Of a stretch of DNA of 45,202 nt, positions 22,287 through 29,451 are shown piece after piece. A program made the translations under genes and the position numbers. The notes beneath the pieces are model-generated. The model ran no database searches. It saw nothing but the letters and a program-made list of their open reading frames with translations, and was not told the DNA's origin. The stretch comes from a virus. The first letter of the stretch is position 1; each line of letters begins with the position of its first letter. The DNA is taken from positions 1 to 45,202 of IMG/VR virus record IMGVR_UViG_3300009610_000020; one strand, written 5' to 3'.

Positions 22287-22952
22287 TCATCCTTCATAGA
22301 GATGGCTCTGTGCGGCCCTGGAGGCCGCATTGGACTGTACTGTACGCCTCTCTGGTACCTCTACATCAGACGGCCCTGAGAGGAGCTTAGACAGGGCCCT
22401 GACGGCCCTGTTGATAGTAGTGGGAACGCTGTTGAGACTGATCTCCAGCATGTCCGCCACTTCCTGACTATCATACCCGTACTTGAAGACGCCTACGATG
22501 ATGTTGTAGTTGCGCTCATCCAGCTTTTCAAGTCCAGCCTTGACATCGATCAGGCTGGTGATCCGATCACCCGTTGCCTCGATCCTCTGGGATCGAATGG
22601 TGTTGTGGTAGTCGGTCTGTGAACTTTCCCAGTTCTCATACTCGAACACATCTTCGAGGAGAATCTTCAATTGCTTGACGCTGTAACCGACGAGATCATC
22701 AGGAGAGTAGCCGAGCTTTGCAGCCTTCAGACCGTTGGCGTAAGTCATTGCCTTCTGCTTCATCACAAAGGCTAGAGTCCTCTCGCCTCCCTCTTCTGCG
22801 TCATAGCGTCGCACGGTTTCCTTGTTCTCAAGGAGCCAGATCCACAGTTCACCTTCAATGTCAGCAGCTTCCGCGTAGCCAGGGAATAGACGTGCAGTAT
22901 TGGAAGCTGCTGACTTGATGGTGGTCTTAAGTCGCTCAATGTCAATGGTCAA
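22287..22952 (-). CDS. Sigma-factor-like DNA-binding protein
   Basis: 221 residues from a TTG with AAGGA upstream. The N-terminal third (ARLFPGYAEAADIEGELW) resembles sigma region 2 variants of actinophages. Residues about 145-195 hold a region-4-like helix-turn-helix (LEKLDERNYNIIVGVFKYG, SQEVADMLEISLNSVPTTI). It could redirect host RNA polymerase, for example to the odd late promoters at 13044-13176 that lack -35 boxes. It lies on the opposite strand from the surrounding early genes. Confidence 0.7.
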   Translation of the reverse strand: MTIDIERLKTTIKSAASNTARLFPGYAEAADIEGELWIWLLENKETVRRYDAEEGGERTLAFVMKQKAMTYANGLKAAKLGYSPDDLVGYSVKQLKILLEDVFEYENWESSQTDYHNTIRSQRIEATGDRITSLIDVKAGLEKLDERNYNIIVGVFKYGYDSQEVADMLEISLNSVPTTINRAVRALSKLLSGPSDVEVPERRTVQSNAASRAAQSHLYEG

Positions 22953-23136
22953 GGTGAAAATTCCTTACATGCTCATCGAAATCCATTCCAATGGTGGAAA
23001 GAGTTTCAAATCCGGATTCGTAATATATCCAAGTCCCACAGACCTCACACCTGACGCCCATCTCACTTCGGGCTGAGACCGTTGCGTCCGGAATTACTGG
23101 CTCAGTAGAGGTGGCCACGCCAGCGAAACCTTCCAT
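22942..23136 (-). CDS. Small zinc-finger protein
   Basis: Up to 64 residues. The core RCEVCGTWIYYESGF near residue 29 with HVRNFHLDH at the end gives a C2H2-like pattern. The start is uncertain: ATG 23136 overlaps the phosphoesterase by 35 bases, while an ATG at 23061 would give 39 residues that still contain the finger. Stop overlaps the TTG of the sigma-like gene. Confidence 0.55.
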   Translation of the reverse strand: MEGFAGVATSTEPVIPDATVSARSEMGVRCEVCGTWIYYESGFETLSTIGMDFDEHVRNFHLDH

Positions 23137-23860
23137 TAGGAGCGGTGATCAGTGTCGGATAGGTGACTCCGTTGTCAATCTCCAGGAGTCCGAATCCCTG
23201 ACACCAGTTGATGAAGCCGTCCTTGACATAGCCGATCTGCTTAACATCCATGGCGTGACCGACATTCATCCCAAAGAAGTGTGTCTGGTCAAAGCCGACC
23301 GCTTGAGCGGTCGTCACCAGGATGGGAGTGTGAGTATGGCCAGTGATGACGCTCATTCCATGCTGCTTGATCCGCTCCAGCTCATACTTGCCAGGAACCG
23401 AGCTGTAGGCTCGCTCATGGCCGTGCAGAACAAGCGTATCCGGGGAAAGAAGGAAGGGCCGCCGTTCGTAGGAGATCCCCAGTCCTGGCATCCCCAGCTG
23501 CTCGTCCAGCCGAGAGGAGCGAAGCCCTGAAAGGGCGGGAGCGTACTGGTTGACGTACTTCTCGAACCGCTCATCATGGTTGCCAGCCTTGACATGAATC
23601 TCAGCGTTGGGACATGCCTTCCTGATCTCAATGAGCATGTCAGTGCAGCCATCAAGGGACGCCTGAAGCGTCCCGGCGTACTCACCATGCTGAGCCTTGG
23701 TCCACGACGAGACTTCTGGCAGGTCGATCAGGTCACCGATCTGGACAACCTTGTCAGGCTTATAGCTTCGGGCGACTCTCAGGAGTCGCTTGAAGAAGGC
23801 CATATCAGTGTACGGAAACTGAAGATCAGGCCAGACCATCACCCTCTGGGTAGTATTCAT
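23102..23860 (-). CDS. Metallophosphoesterase
   Basis: 252 residues from the ATG at 23860. A longer frame to 24037 would run through the divergent gene and is rejected. The calcineurin-like metal ligands are all present in order: DLQFPYTD near residue 12 (a variant of DxH), GDLIDLPE near 41, GNHDER near 94, LHGHE near 145 and GHTHTP near 170. Such enzymes hydrolyse phosphodiesters or phosphomonoesters of nucleotides, nucleic acids or proteins. The substrate is unknown. No ribosome site precedes the ATG; a TATACT box six bases upstream suggests a leaderless mRNA. Confidence 0.85.
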   Translation of the reverse strand: MNTTQRVMVWPDLQFPYTDMAFFKRLLRVARSYKPDKVVQIGDLIDLPEVSSWTKAQHGEYAGTLQASLDGCTDMLIEIRKACPNAEIHVKAGNHDERFEKYVNQYAPALSGLRSSRLDEQLGMPGLGISYERRPFLLSPDTLVLHGHERAYSSVPGKYELERIKQHGMSVITGHTHTPILVTTAQAVGFDQTHFFGMNVGHAMDVKQIGYVKDGFINWCQGFGLLEIDNGVTYPTLITAPNGRFRWRGHLY

Positions 23861-23866
23861 GCAGAT

Positions 23867-23872
23867 AGTATA
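23867..23872 (-). promoter_or_regulatory. -10 box for leaderless phosphoesterase transcript
   Basis: TATACT on the minus strand ends six bases before the ATG at 23860, so transcription would begin at or next to the start codon. No Shine-Dalgarno sequence is present. The -35 region (TTCGTT at an 18-base spacer) is poor. Leaderless mRNAs are common in actinobacteria. The divergent gene starts only 27 bases away. Confidence 0.5.
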
Positions 23873-23887
23873 GCACATGGAGGAGTT

Positions 23888-24070
23888 GTGAACGAAAAAC
23901 AGATCGACCGCATGTGCAGGAAGAAGACCAGGTACAAGGGCGAACTTGATGCCAAGCTGGGAATCCTCCATGCTGAGAAGTTCAGAGACAATGAGGTTCA
24001 CAGGTACTACCAATGTCCCATTTGTCACGGTTACCACATTACATCCAAGAAGAGGAGCGGAAGGCGTTGA
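23888..24070 (+). CDS. Small basic zinc-binding protein
   Basis: 60 residues from a GTG with GGAGGAG just upstream. Lys/Arg-rich start (MNEKQIDRMCRKKTRYKGE), then YQCPICHGYHITSKKRSGRR, a CxxC-H-H knuckle with a basic end that suggests nucleic-acid binding. It diverges from the phosphoesterase with only 27 bases between starts. The stop overlaps the TTG of the next gene. Confidence 0.65.
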   Translation: MNEKQIDRMCRKKTRYKGELDAKLGILHAEKFRDNEVHRYYQCPICHGYHITSKKRSGRR

Positions 24071-24375
24071 AGAATTACTTCAAGCGCACATGTCACCTGT
24101 GTGACAATGAGATCGATGTTGGTGTTGATGTGGGCAGGTACATGTCACACTACGTACATCTCGGATGCAAGATCGACGAGATCACTCCAACGTCTGTCAC
24201 TGTGATAGATGGTGAGGTGACTCCAGAGATAATCCCTGCCCAGAGGGGCAGGGAACCTGACCTGATGAAGCAGTTCATCTCGCCGAGACGGAGTAGTCGA
24301 GGTGCTGGTCTTGCTCTCCCAGAGCGACAGCGCAACTACAGAGCGGGACTTCCTGAGAACGTTACCAAACTGTAA
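24067..24375 (+). CDS. Zinc-binding protein, unknown function
   Basis: About 102 residues if started at the TTG at 24067, which overlaps the previous stop and has GGAGCGGAAGG upstream. An ATG at 24013 is the alternative. The motif TCHLCDNEIDVGVDVGRY and then HYVHLGCK puts CxxC with His and Cys about 20 residues later, as in small treble-clef or HNH-like folds. The rest is basic and disordered (SPRRSSRGAGLALPERQ). Confidence 0.6.
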   Translation: MKNYFKRTCHLCDNEIDVGVDVGRYMSHYVHLGCKIDEITPTSVTVIDGEVTPEIIPAQRGREPDLMKQFISPRRSSRGAGLALPERQRNYRAGLPENVTKL

Positions 24376-24671
24376 CCTAAAAGTACCATGATCCATTTGA
24401 CAGCCTTCTGGGCTGTCGTTACACTTAGTCTTATCGGTTTGTGTTGGTGGCCACGACCCCAAGGGAGTGGCCGATACATGATGATGAATGGAACGGCCCC
24501 CAAAGGGCCGTAGATAATGACATAAGTGAAAAGGGTTAAGGACAATAATAGGCAGCCTAAGGGCTGCCTTACTTATGTCATGGGTTTAAATCTGTCATCA
24601 GTTAATAGAGCCTCCCTAGGGGTCGGCTCTTTCCCCCGGATCGATTTTCCCTTTAAGGGGACATTGGAAAC
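24376..24671 (+). promoter_or_regulatory. AT-rich intergenic region with stacked hairpins
   Basis: No gene. Hairpins: GACAGCC-TTCTG-GGCTGTC (24399-24417), a likely terminator of the upstream genes; CGGCCC-CCAAA-GGGCCG (24494-24510); and a nested structure in which ATGACATAAGT (24517-24527) pairs with ACTTATGTCAT (24571-24581) around GGCAGCC-TAAG-GGCTGCC (24551-24568). AAGGGG precedes the WhiB start. It resembles the AT-rich hairpin region at 12960-13260 and may hold the middle promoter. Confidence 0.55.
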
Positions 24672-25322
24672 ATGGATACAAATGAAATGATTCCAGCCCC
24701 TGAGGGCTGGACTAATGATGCTGCTTGTTTGAATAGACCTTATGAATGGTTTGAAATTCCTGACGGTCTTCAGAGTAAAGCATCCGGAACTGCCAGGAAG
24801 TTGCTCATGAAAGGGCAGCAAATCTGTCTTTCGTGCCAGGTTAGTGAGCAGTGCGAGGCAACAGCTGGTGAGGAGGAATTCAAATGGACCATTCGTGGCG
24901 GTCGATGGCCGACCGGTCTCGCTCTCACTGGCCAGGGCAATCCCAAGCCCATGACTCCGTCAGTCTTTGTCACTGGCTACTGTGATCGTGGACATGACAG
25001 AGCTGACGTTGGAGTCCTGTCGGATGGTCGCTGCGTTGCCTGCCGTGAGAACTACCGTGCCCGAGATCTGGAGCGGCAGCGTCTGGCGTACCACGGATTG
25101 CCCACGAGAGAGGACCTGAGCGCCCGTGTGCGGGCCGTATGGGAGTACGCTGACCAATGCCCCCAGGGGCATGATTTGGGGCCGGTAGAGGACCGTACAG
25201 GGCCGTGGTGTGACACTTGCCCGATCACTCCTCAGGAGCTGAAGCTTCGCAAGGAAGCCACTCGACGCCGCAACAGGAGAGCGGCCAAGAAGGCCGCTGC
25301 ACAAGCTATAATGTGTGAATGA
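24672..25322 (+). CDS. WhiB-family regulator fused to two zinc ribbons
   Basis: 216 residues. Residues 15-85 are WhiB-like: Cys19, then CLSCQVSEQC with Cys52, Cys55 and Cys61 as iron-sulphur ligands, and WTIRGGRWPTG in place of the usual G-[VI]-W-G-G turn. After residue 100 two similar modules follow, CDRGHDRADVGVLSDGRC with VAC, and CPQGHDLGPVEDRTGPWC with DTC: each is CxxGHD, a spacer, then CxxC. The end is basic (RRRNRRAAKKAAA). WhiB proteins bind the host sigma factor and DNA, so this may steer host polymerase. The double ribbon extension is unusual. Confidence 0.8.
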   Translation: MDTNEMIPAPEGWTNDAACLNRPYEWFEIPDGLQSKASGTARKLLMKGQQICLSCQVSEQCEATAGEEEFKWTIRGGRWPTGLALTGQGNPKPMTPSVFVTGYCDRGHDRADVGVLSDGRCVACRENYRARDLERQRLAYHGLPTREDLSARVRAVWEYADQCPQGHDLGPVEDRTGPWCDTCPITPQELKLRKEATRRRNRRAAKKAAAQAIMCE

Positions 25323-26146
25323 TCCCTAGCCACCTGAGTTACAGCACGCTCACACAGTGGAAGAGTTGCGCCAAGGCTTACGAGCTTGGTAAGATTGTCG
25401 AAGCACCAGCGAAACCAGCTGTGTACTTCGCTGGAGGTAGCGCAGTCCATGCAGCCATCGAGGACCATGATCGTGGAGATCGTGTGATGGGCACATGGGA
25501 GAGCTACTTCTACCCAGAGATATCCGCTGGAATGGAAGACCATGCGGGAGTATACTGGGACACAACCAAGTGGTTGACCGGTGGTTCGCAGGATAGTCCT
25601 GAAACCCCAGAGGACTGGCTTACCATCGGTCCCACTTGTGTTGCCAACTGGATCGAGTTCACCAAGAAGTTTGCGGTAGCCAGTGTTGAACGGGACGTGA
25701 CAACGTTCCTGCCTGGTTGCCCAGTGCCTATCAAGGGTTTCATTGACAGGGTCGGGGTCCATGAGGACCACGGCAACATGATCGTTGACATCAAGTCAGG
25801 TCGCAACAAGCCTAAGGATTCGTTGCAGCTTGGCGTCTATCACGCACTCATGCTTCACAAGGATGGATGGGCACCCGATTGGGGTGCCCACTTCATGGCT
25901 CGTGAGGGCAGGATCATCGGTAAGCCAGTTGATCTCAGGGTTTACACACCTGAACACATTGGTAAGATGTTCGGTGACCTGTACCAGGAGATGATTGATG
26001 CGGAGAAGGCTGACAATTACCCTCCGAATCGTCAGTTCACATGCAAGTGGTGTACTCAGCAAGACAACTGTCTGACATATAGCGGTCAGACAAAGCAGGC
26101 GAAGCACTATGATCCCTACTATCGACAGGGCAGGGTGGCTTTCTGA
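25319..26146 (+). CDS. RecB/Cas4-like PD-(D/E)XK nuclease with iron-sulphur cysteines
   Basis: 275 residues. Catalytic set in order: His44 (SAVHAAIE), Asp143 (GFIDRV), Asp157-Ile-Lys159 (VDIKSGR), and Gln170 with Tyr174 (QLGVYH). Four cysteines, Cys17 (KSCAKAYEL) and Cys242, Cys245, Cys251 (CKWCTQQDNC), match the iron-sulphur layout of Cas4 and AddB-type nucleases. It probably degrades or trims DNA ends in recombination or takes apart host DNA. Start ATG overlaps the WhiB stop region. No integrase or CRISPR array is nearby. Confidence 0.85.
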   Translation: MIPSHLSYSTLTQWKSCAKAYELGKIVEAPAKPAVYFAGGSAVHAAIEDHDRGDRVMGTWESYFYPEISAGMEDHAGVYWDTTKWLTGGSQDSPETPEDWLTIGPTCVANWIEFTKKFAVASVERDVTTFLPGCPVPIKGFIDRVGVHEDHGNMIVDIKSGRNKPKDSLQLGVYHALMLHKDGWAPDWGAHFMAREGRIIGKPVDLRVYTPEHIGKMFGDLYQEMIDAEKADNYPPNRQFTCKWCTQQDNCLTYSGQTKQAKHYDPYYRQGRVAF

Positions 26147-26307
26147 TGGCTCACTATCGAACCATGGTTGATCTGTTCACTGAGGATGACCTCGATGATC
26201 CGAGTAGTTTCTTCAGTCAGGCACTGTACTATGGTGACAAGCATCAGGACTTCTGGCTTCAGGCGAATGAGTCAGTGACAGAGATTATCGAAAGGGATTG
26301 TGACTAA
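26146..26307 (+). CDS. Small acidic protein, unknown function
   Basis: 53 residues MAHYRTMVDLFTEDDLDDPS, then FSQALYYGDKHQDFWLQANE. Its ATG overlaps the nuclease stop (TGATG) and its stop is followed at once by the GTG of the next gene. Strongly acidic. No domain recognised. Confidence 0.6.
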   Translation: MAHYRTMVDLFTEDDLDDPSSFFSQALYYGDKHQDFWLQANESVTEIIERDCD

Positions 26308-26625
26308 GTGAGCACGGTAGAGTTCGGGTGGCAGATCCGCCCGTTCGAGTACATTCACCTGTCAGTTGACTCCAGTCAGCTCGACACTGTGAACGATGAA
26401 CTTCTCGTGAAGCTCGCTGAGATGCACGCAAGTGGTAGTGATACCATTGGTAAGGCGATTCGTCCTACTGCACCTGTCGCCAATCCTCAGCGCACCACGG
26501 TAAGCAATGAGACTCCTCAGAGTCTCATTGAGAATGAACTGGGCGGTAAGGTGATCAGTGAGAGTGCACCTGAGCGCCCCTGGGATCGTCCCAAGCCCGC
26601 TACTGCGGGCTCTCTGTTCGACTAA
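26308..26625 (+). CDS. Protein of unknown function, 105 residues
   Basis: Starts at GTG directly after the previous stop. Residues 1-50 look folded (VEFGWQIRPFEYIHLSVDS, ELLVKLAEMHASG). The rest is Pro/Thr/Ser-rich and probably flexible (RPTAPVANPQRTTVSN). Could be an accessory of the adjacent nuclease or of the protein at 26649, but no motif supports this. Confidence 0.6.
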   Translation: MSTVEFGWQIRPFEYIHLSVDSSQLDTVNDELLVKLAEMHASGSDTIGKAIRPTAPVANPQRTTVSNETPQSLIENELGGKVISESAPERPWDRPKPATAGSLFD

Positions 26626-26648
26626 TCAGAACTAGAAAAGAGAATTGA

Positions 26649-27095
26649 ATGACTGACAGCGTTTCCCTCGGTGGCCAGTTCGAGAAGCTTCCGAAGATTG
26701 AGCTGACCAAGGTGGGCGACTTCGTTGACCACTACATCAGTGCAGTCAAGGAGGTTCAGCAGAAGGACCCGGTCTCTAAGATCGCGAAGTTCTGGGCTCC
26801 GAAGTACATGGGCAAGAACCGTCCTGTTGGGCAGGACGAGATGGTGCCCGGCAAGGAGAGCGAGTACCGTCCCGTCATGGACATCGTCCTTGAGCTGGAT
26901 GAGAAGTTCTCCGCGTACTGCACTGGTGACCTGCTCAAGAAGCTGAAGGCTGCTGCTGGTGAGGTTGGCAACAGCATCGACGTTGGTGCCCGTGTCGGTA
27001 TCCGGCTGGATGACCTGATTCAGGGTCCGGTCGGTTCCCCCAAGAAGATCCACACCGTCAAGTATGTCCCGCCGGTTCCGAGTGTCAAGCTCTAA
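26649..27095 (+). CDS. Abundant middle protein, possible single-strand DNA-binding protein
   Basis: 148 residues from the ATG at 26649. VMDIVLELDEKFSAYCTGDL, VGARVGIRLDDLIQG and KIHTVKYVPPVPSVKL near the end could be strands of an OB fold, and the gene sits with nuclease, helicase and primase. Codon choice is notably regular and GC-ending compared with neighbours, which can indicate high expression. Family not recognised for certain; no acidic C-terminal tail, so the SSB call is tentative. Confidence 0.45.
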   Translation: MTDSVSLGGQFEKLPKIELTKVGDFVDHYISAVKEVQQKDPVSKIAKFWAPKYMGKNRPVGQDEMVPGKESEYRPVMDIVLELDEKFSAYCTGDLLKKLKAAAGEVGNSIDVGARVGIRLDDLIQGPVGSPKKIHTVKYVPPVPSVKL

Positions 27096-27198
27096 CCGTC
27101 GCCCTGAAGGCAAGGATTCCCTTGTCTCCTGCTCCATCCTGGTCGCATCTGCGATCCTTGTTATAGCACTCACAGCATTCGCCATCCTGGCGATCTGA
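27082..27198 (+). CDS. Single-span membrane micro-protein
   Basis: 38 residues from a GTG 14 bases before the end of the previous gene: MSSSNRRPEGKDSLVSCS and then an unbroken hydrophobic stretch (ILVASAILVIALTAFAILAI) to the end. The polar basic head and hydrophobic end suggest insertion with the head in the cytoplasm. It is the only frame consistent with such a stretch here. Confidence 0.5.
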   Translation: MSSSNRRPEGKDSLVSCSILVASAILVIALTAFAILAI

Positions 27199-27213
27199 AC
27201 AGAGGAACACAGA

Positions 27214-27456
27214 ATGACCATGAGTTTGAACTACGTCGATGGTCTCCCTGAGGATGTTGTGGCCCTCATGCAGGACAATGAGGATGATGGCGCGGAACTG
27301 TTCCGTGTTGTCGTCGAGTTCACCGAACTGGTGGGCGAGGAGGAGCGCAAGGAAATGCGTCAGTGGCTGTCTCACGGGATCTCCACCGAGCTTGACCTTC
27401 GCATCAACGGGTTCGTCAACTTCTTTACCAAGGTCCTCGGCGACATCGGCATCTGA
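27214..27456 (+). CDS. Small acidic helical protein, unknown function
   Basis: 80 residues MTMSLNYVDGLPEDVVALMQ, then AELFRVVVEFTELVGEEER and INGFVNFFTKVLGDIGI. Acidic amphipathic helices. A start two codons later is possible. AGAGGAACA lies upstream. It is closed by a strong hairpin ten bases after the stop. Confidence 0.65.
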   Translation: MTMSLNYVDGLPEDVVALMQDNEDDGAELFRVVVEFTELVGEEERKEMRQWLSHGISTELDLRINGFVNFFTKVLGDIGI

Positions 27457-27465
27457 CATATTGTG

Positions 27466-27485
27466 GGGGCGGCCTCGGCCGCCCC
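27466..27485 (+). terminator. GC hairpin, probable terminator
   Basis: GGGGCGGC-CTCG-GCCGCCCC, eight G-C pairs with a stable CUCG loop, followed by TGCTTTGATGGG. It comes ten bases after a stop codon and before the ribosome site of the next gene, so it may also act as an intercistronic RNA stem. Confidence 0.55.
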
Positions 27486-27503
27486 TGCTTTGATGGGAGA
27501 ACA

Positions 27504-27725
27504 ATGAACATTCAGTTCAATCCATCGTCTATTATTGATTTCGATTACTCATGGATTAACAATAGTCTCACGGCTTCCATTGGCGGCAATGACATAATCG
27601 AGATCTCTCCCGTCGAACACCATGAGGTTGACTATCTAAAGATCGATATCAGGTTGGATTTCGAAAAATTCATCGCAGTGAAGTTCACTGAGTGGATAAC
27701 GGAGACGGGACGAACCTATGAATGA
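27504..27725 (+). CDS. Small protein of unknown function
   Basis: 73 residues MNIQFNPSSIIDFDYSWINN, with strands near the end (YLKIDIRLDFEKFIAVKF). GGGAGAACA precedes ATG. It uses more A/T-ending and rare codons (ATA, AAA, TCG) than its neighbours, which may mean later acquisition. Confidence 0.6.
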   Translation: MNIQFNPSSIIDFDYSWINNSLTASIGGNDIIEISPVEHHEVDYLKIDIRLDFEKFIAVKFTEWITETGRTYE

Positions 27726-27936
27726 CGCTGAAACTGTTGACCAGTACGACATGCTCAAGCGTGTGTTCGATGTGCTTGAGATTGCGTATGAAGAGTGGGA
27801 AAGTTCGGCTGGCAGTGGTGCCATAAATAATGTTGACAGCCGCGTTCACAAGCAGTCTCTCGACGTGACCATGAAGGGCATGGCTCTTGAGTTCTGGTTC
27901 AGTGACGGCAAGTTCAGTCACATCTACAACGAGTAG
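27718..27936 (+). CDS. Small acidic protein, unknown function
   Basis: 72 residues MNDAETVDQYDMLKRVFDVL, then EWESSAGSGAINNVDSRVHK and ALEFWFSDGKFSHIY. Overlaps the previous gene by 8 bases. No domain recognised. It ends ten bases before the helicase start. Confidence 0.6.
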   Translation: MNDAETVDQYDMLKRVFDVLEIAYEEWESSAGSGAINNVDSRVHKQSLDVTMKGMALEFWFSDGKFSHIYNE

Positions 27937-27946
27937 TGAGGTCTGA

Positions 27947-28786
27947 TTGAAGACTCTACGCAGGAGTGTTGGTCGTGGGCTCGCTGCTGGCGAGCCCCTT
28001 CCGTCTCCGTATCCTATCTTCGATGCGGGCCGTGCTCACATCAGGCGTGGCGCACTGACCATGATCGCTGGTCCGCCTGGATCAATGAAGACCATTCTCA
28101 CTCTCAATATCGTTGAGAAGGTCAACGTTCCCACTCTGTACTTCTCGTCCGACTCCGATGATTTCACCATGGCCAGTCGAGTGCTGGCCATGAAGTCCGG
28201 GGAAACGACAGAGACCACGGAGGAGTGGACTCGCTCCAATGTCATTCAGGCTCAGCGTATTCTGAAGTCCTTCGACCACGTGAGGTGGTCGTTCCATTCC
28301 AGTCCTTCGCTGGAGCACATGGAACTGAAGGCTGATGCTTACGCTGAGATCAACGGTGAGTATCCTCACCTTGTTGTTATTGACATCCTGATGGATGTTG
28401 ACTTCGAAGGTGCCGGAGAGCAGAACTACTGGGCTCTCATGGCTGAGCTGAAGGTGCTTGCACGCAAGTGGATGAGCGCCATCCTGGTTGTTCATCACAC
28501 CAGTGAGAGCGTGAAGGGTGAGCCTTGTCCTCCAAGGTCAGCAATCATGGGCAAGGCGAATCAGTTGCCTGCTCTTATTCTCACTCTGGATGGCAACTCG
28601 ATTGCTGGATACCTGAATATTGCCATTGTGAAGAACAGGTTCGGCCCTCAGGATCCAACGGGCAAGACCTTCATGAAGATGAGAGCTGAAGCACAGTGCA
28701 CCAGAATCATGGAGATGGTTGAGTCGGTCGAGGGTAAGGTGTACATTCCATTTCCCGCCAAGGAGATACAATGGGGACCGGCGTAG
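27947..28786 (+). CDS. DnaB/RecA-like replicative ATPase (helicase)
   Basis: 279 residues from a TTG with GAGG upstream. Walker A AGPPGSMKT at 41-49, Walker B HLVVIDILMD with Asp146, and VVHHTSE with His183 and His184, the sensor-like motif of KaiC/DnaB-type ATPases. It lacks a DnaB N-terminal domain, so it is a RecA-core-only protein. It probably unwinds DNA at forks or loads strands together with the primase downstream. Its stop overlaps the next start. Confidence 0.8.
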   Translation: MKTLRRSVGRGLAAGEPLPSPYPIFDAGRAHIRRGALTMIAGPPGSMKTILTLNIVEKVNVPTLYFSSDSDDFTMASRVLAMKSGETTETTEEWTRSNVIQAQRILKSFDHVRWSFHSSPSLEHMELKADAYAEINGEYPHLVVIDILMDVDFEGAGEQNYWALMAELKVLARKWMSAILVVHHTSESVKGEPCPPRSAIMGKANQLPALILTLDGNSIAGYLNIAIVKNRFGPQDPTGKTFMKMRAEAQCTRIMEMVESVEGKVYIPFPAKEIQWGPA

Positions 28787-29019
28787 CCGAGATGATTTTC
28801 AAGGAGCCTCCAGAGAACTGGAACCTTGAACAGTTCGACAACTACATTCAGCGTCTCATCGCCCTATATCGTCCTGTTGCCTTCTTCATGAAGATGCAGG
28901 ATGAGGGTAAGTTCAACATGGCTGAGGCTCTGTTCGAAAAGATCTGGTTGTTCCGTGATGCACGACACGCCAAGTTCCCGAACGCTCGCGACCAGTGGAT
29001 GCTAGTGGAGGAGTTCTGA
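28771..29019 (+). CDS. Small protein coupled to helicase, unknown function
   Basis: 82 residues MGTGVAEMIFKEPPENWNLE, then a long amphipathic helix region (NYIQRLIALYRPVAFFMKM, MAEALFEKIWLFRDARH). Overlaps the helicase by 16 bases, with GGAGA before ATG. Helical build and coupling suggest a partner or loader of the helicase. This is inferred from position. Confidence 0.65.
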   Translation: MGTGVAEMIFKEPPENWNLEQFDNYIQRLIALYRPVAFFMKMQDEGKFNMAEALFEKIWLFRDARHAKFPNARDQWMLVEEF

Positions 29020-29231
29020 TGTCTCGATACCGTGAGTGGGATGAGGCCCGTGAGGCTGCCCATGGGGGCAGCGGACCGAAGTGTCCCGAGTGCAATGCGA
29101 CTTTCACTGATGAGTCTCAGCGGCTCGTCCGACTGTGGGTTGGTTACAAGTGGGCCAAGATTCCCACTCCGATCAAGTCCAAGATCCAGCAGATCCAGTG
29201 TCACATCTGCGGTGCGGTAACATTCCCGTGA
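29019..29231 (+). CDS. Zinc-ribbon protein
   Basis: 70 residues MSRYREWDEAREAAHGG, with PKCPECNATFTDE near residue 20 and IQCHICGAVTFP at the end: two CxxC pairs about 40 residues apart. I use the ATG overlapping the previous stop. An intragenic hairpin GCTGCCC-ATGG-GGGCAGC lies at 29055-29072. Confidence 0.7.
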   Translation: MSRYREWDEAREAAHGGSGPKCPECNATFTDESQRLVRLWVGYKWAKIPTPIKSKIQQIQCHICGAVTFP

Positions 29232-29410
29232 GTACCAATCGATACATGCACCTGCTTGAGCAGGTGGACAGGTTCTCTTCTGCCATAGCCAAGCATGCTC
29301 ACCACAACTGCTCATGCGCTGACAACCGGATATGCAAGGATGCAGAGAACACTCTTCGTCTTGCACTGGAGCGCACGCAGAGACAGATCGCCAAGGAGCA
29401 AAGTGAATGA
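29228..29410 (+). CDS. Small Cys/His-containing helical protein
   Basis: 60 residues from a GTG overlapping the previous stop (GTGA). MSTNRYMHLLEQVDRFSS, then HHNCSCADNRICKDAE and a helix LRLALERTQRQIAKEQ. CxC, a downstream Cys and His residues could bind a metal. Short, tightly coupled, unknown role. Confidence 0.6.
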   Translation: MSTNRYMHLLEQVDRFSSAIAKHAHHNCSCADNRICKDAENTLRLALERTQRQIAKEQSE

Positions 29411-29451
29411 TGCAGTAGTGTTGTCGCCTGACAATCCTCGTGAGGTCTGCA

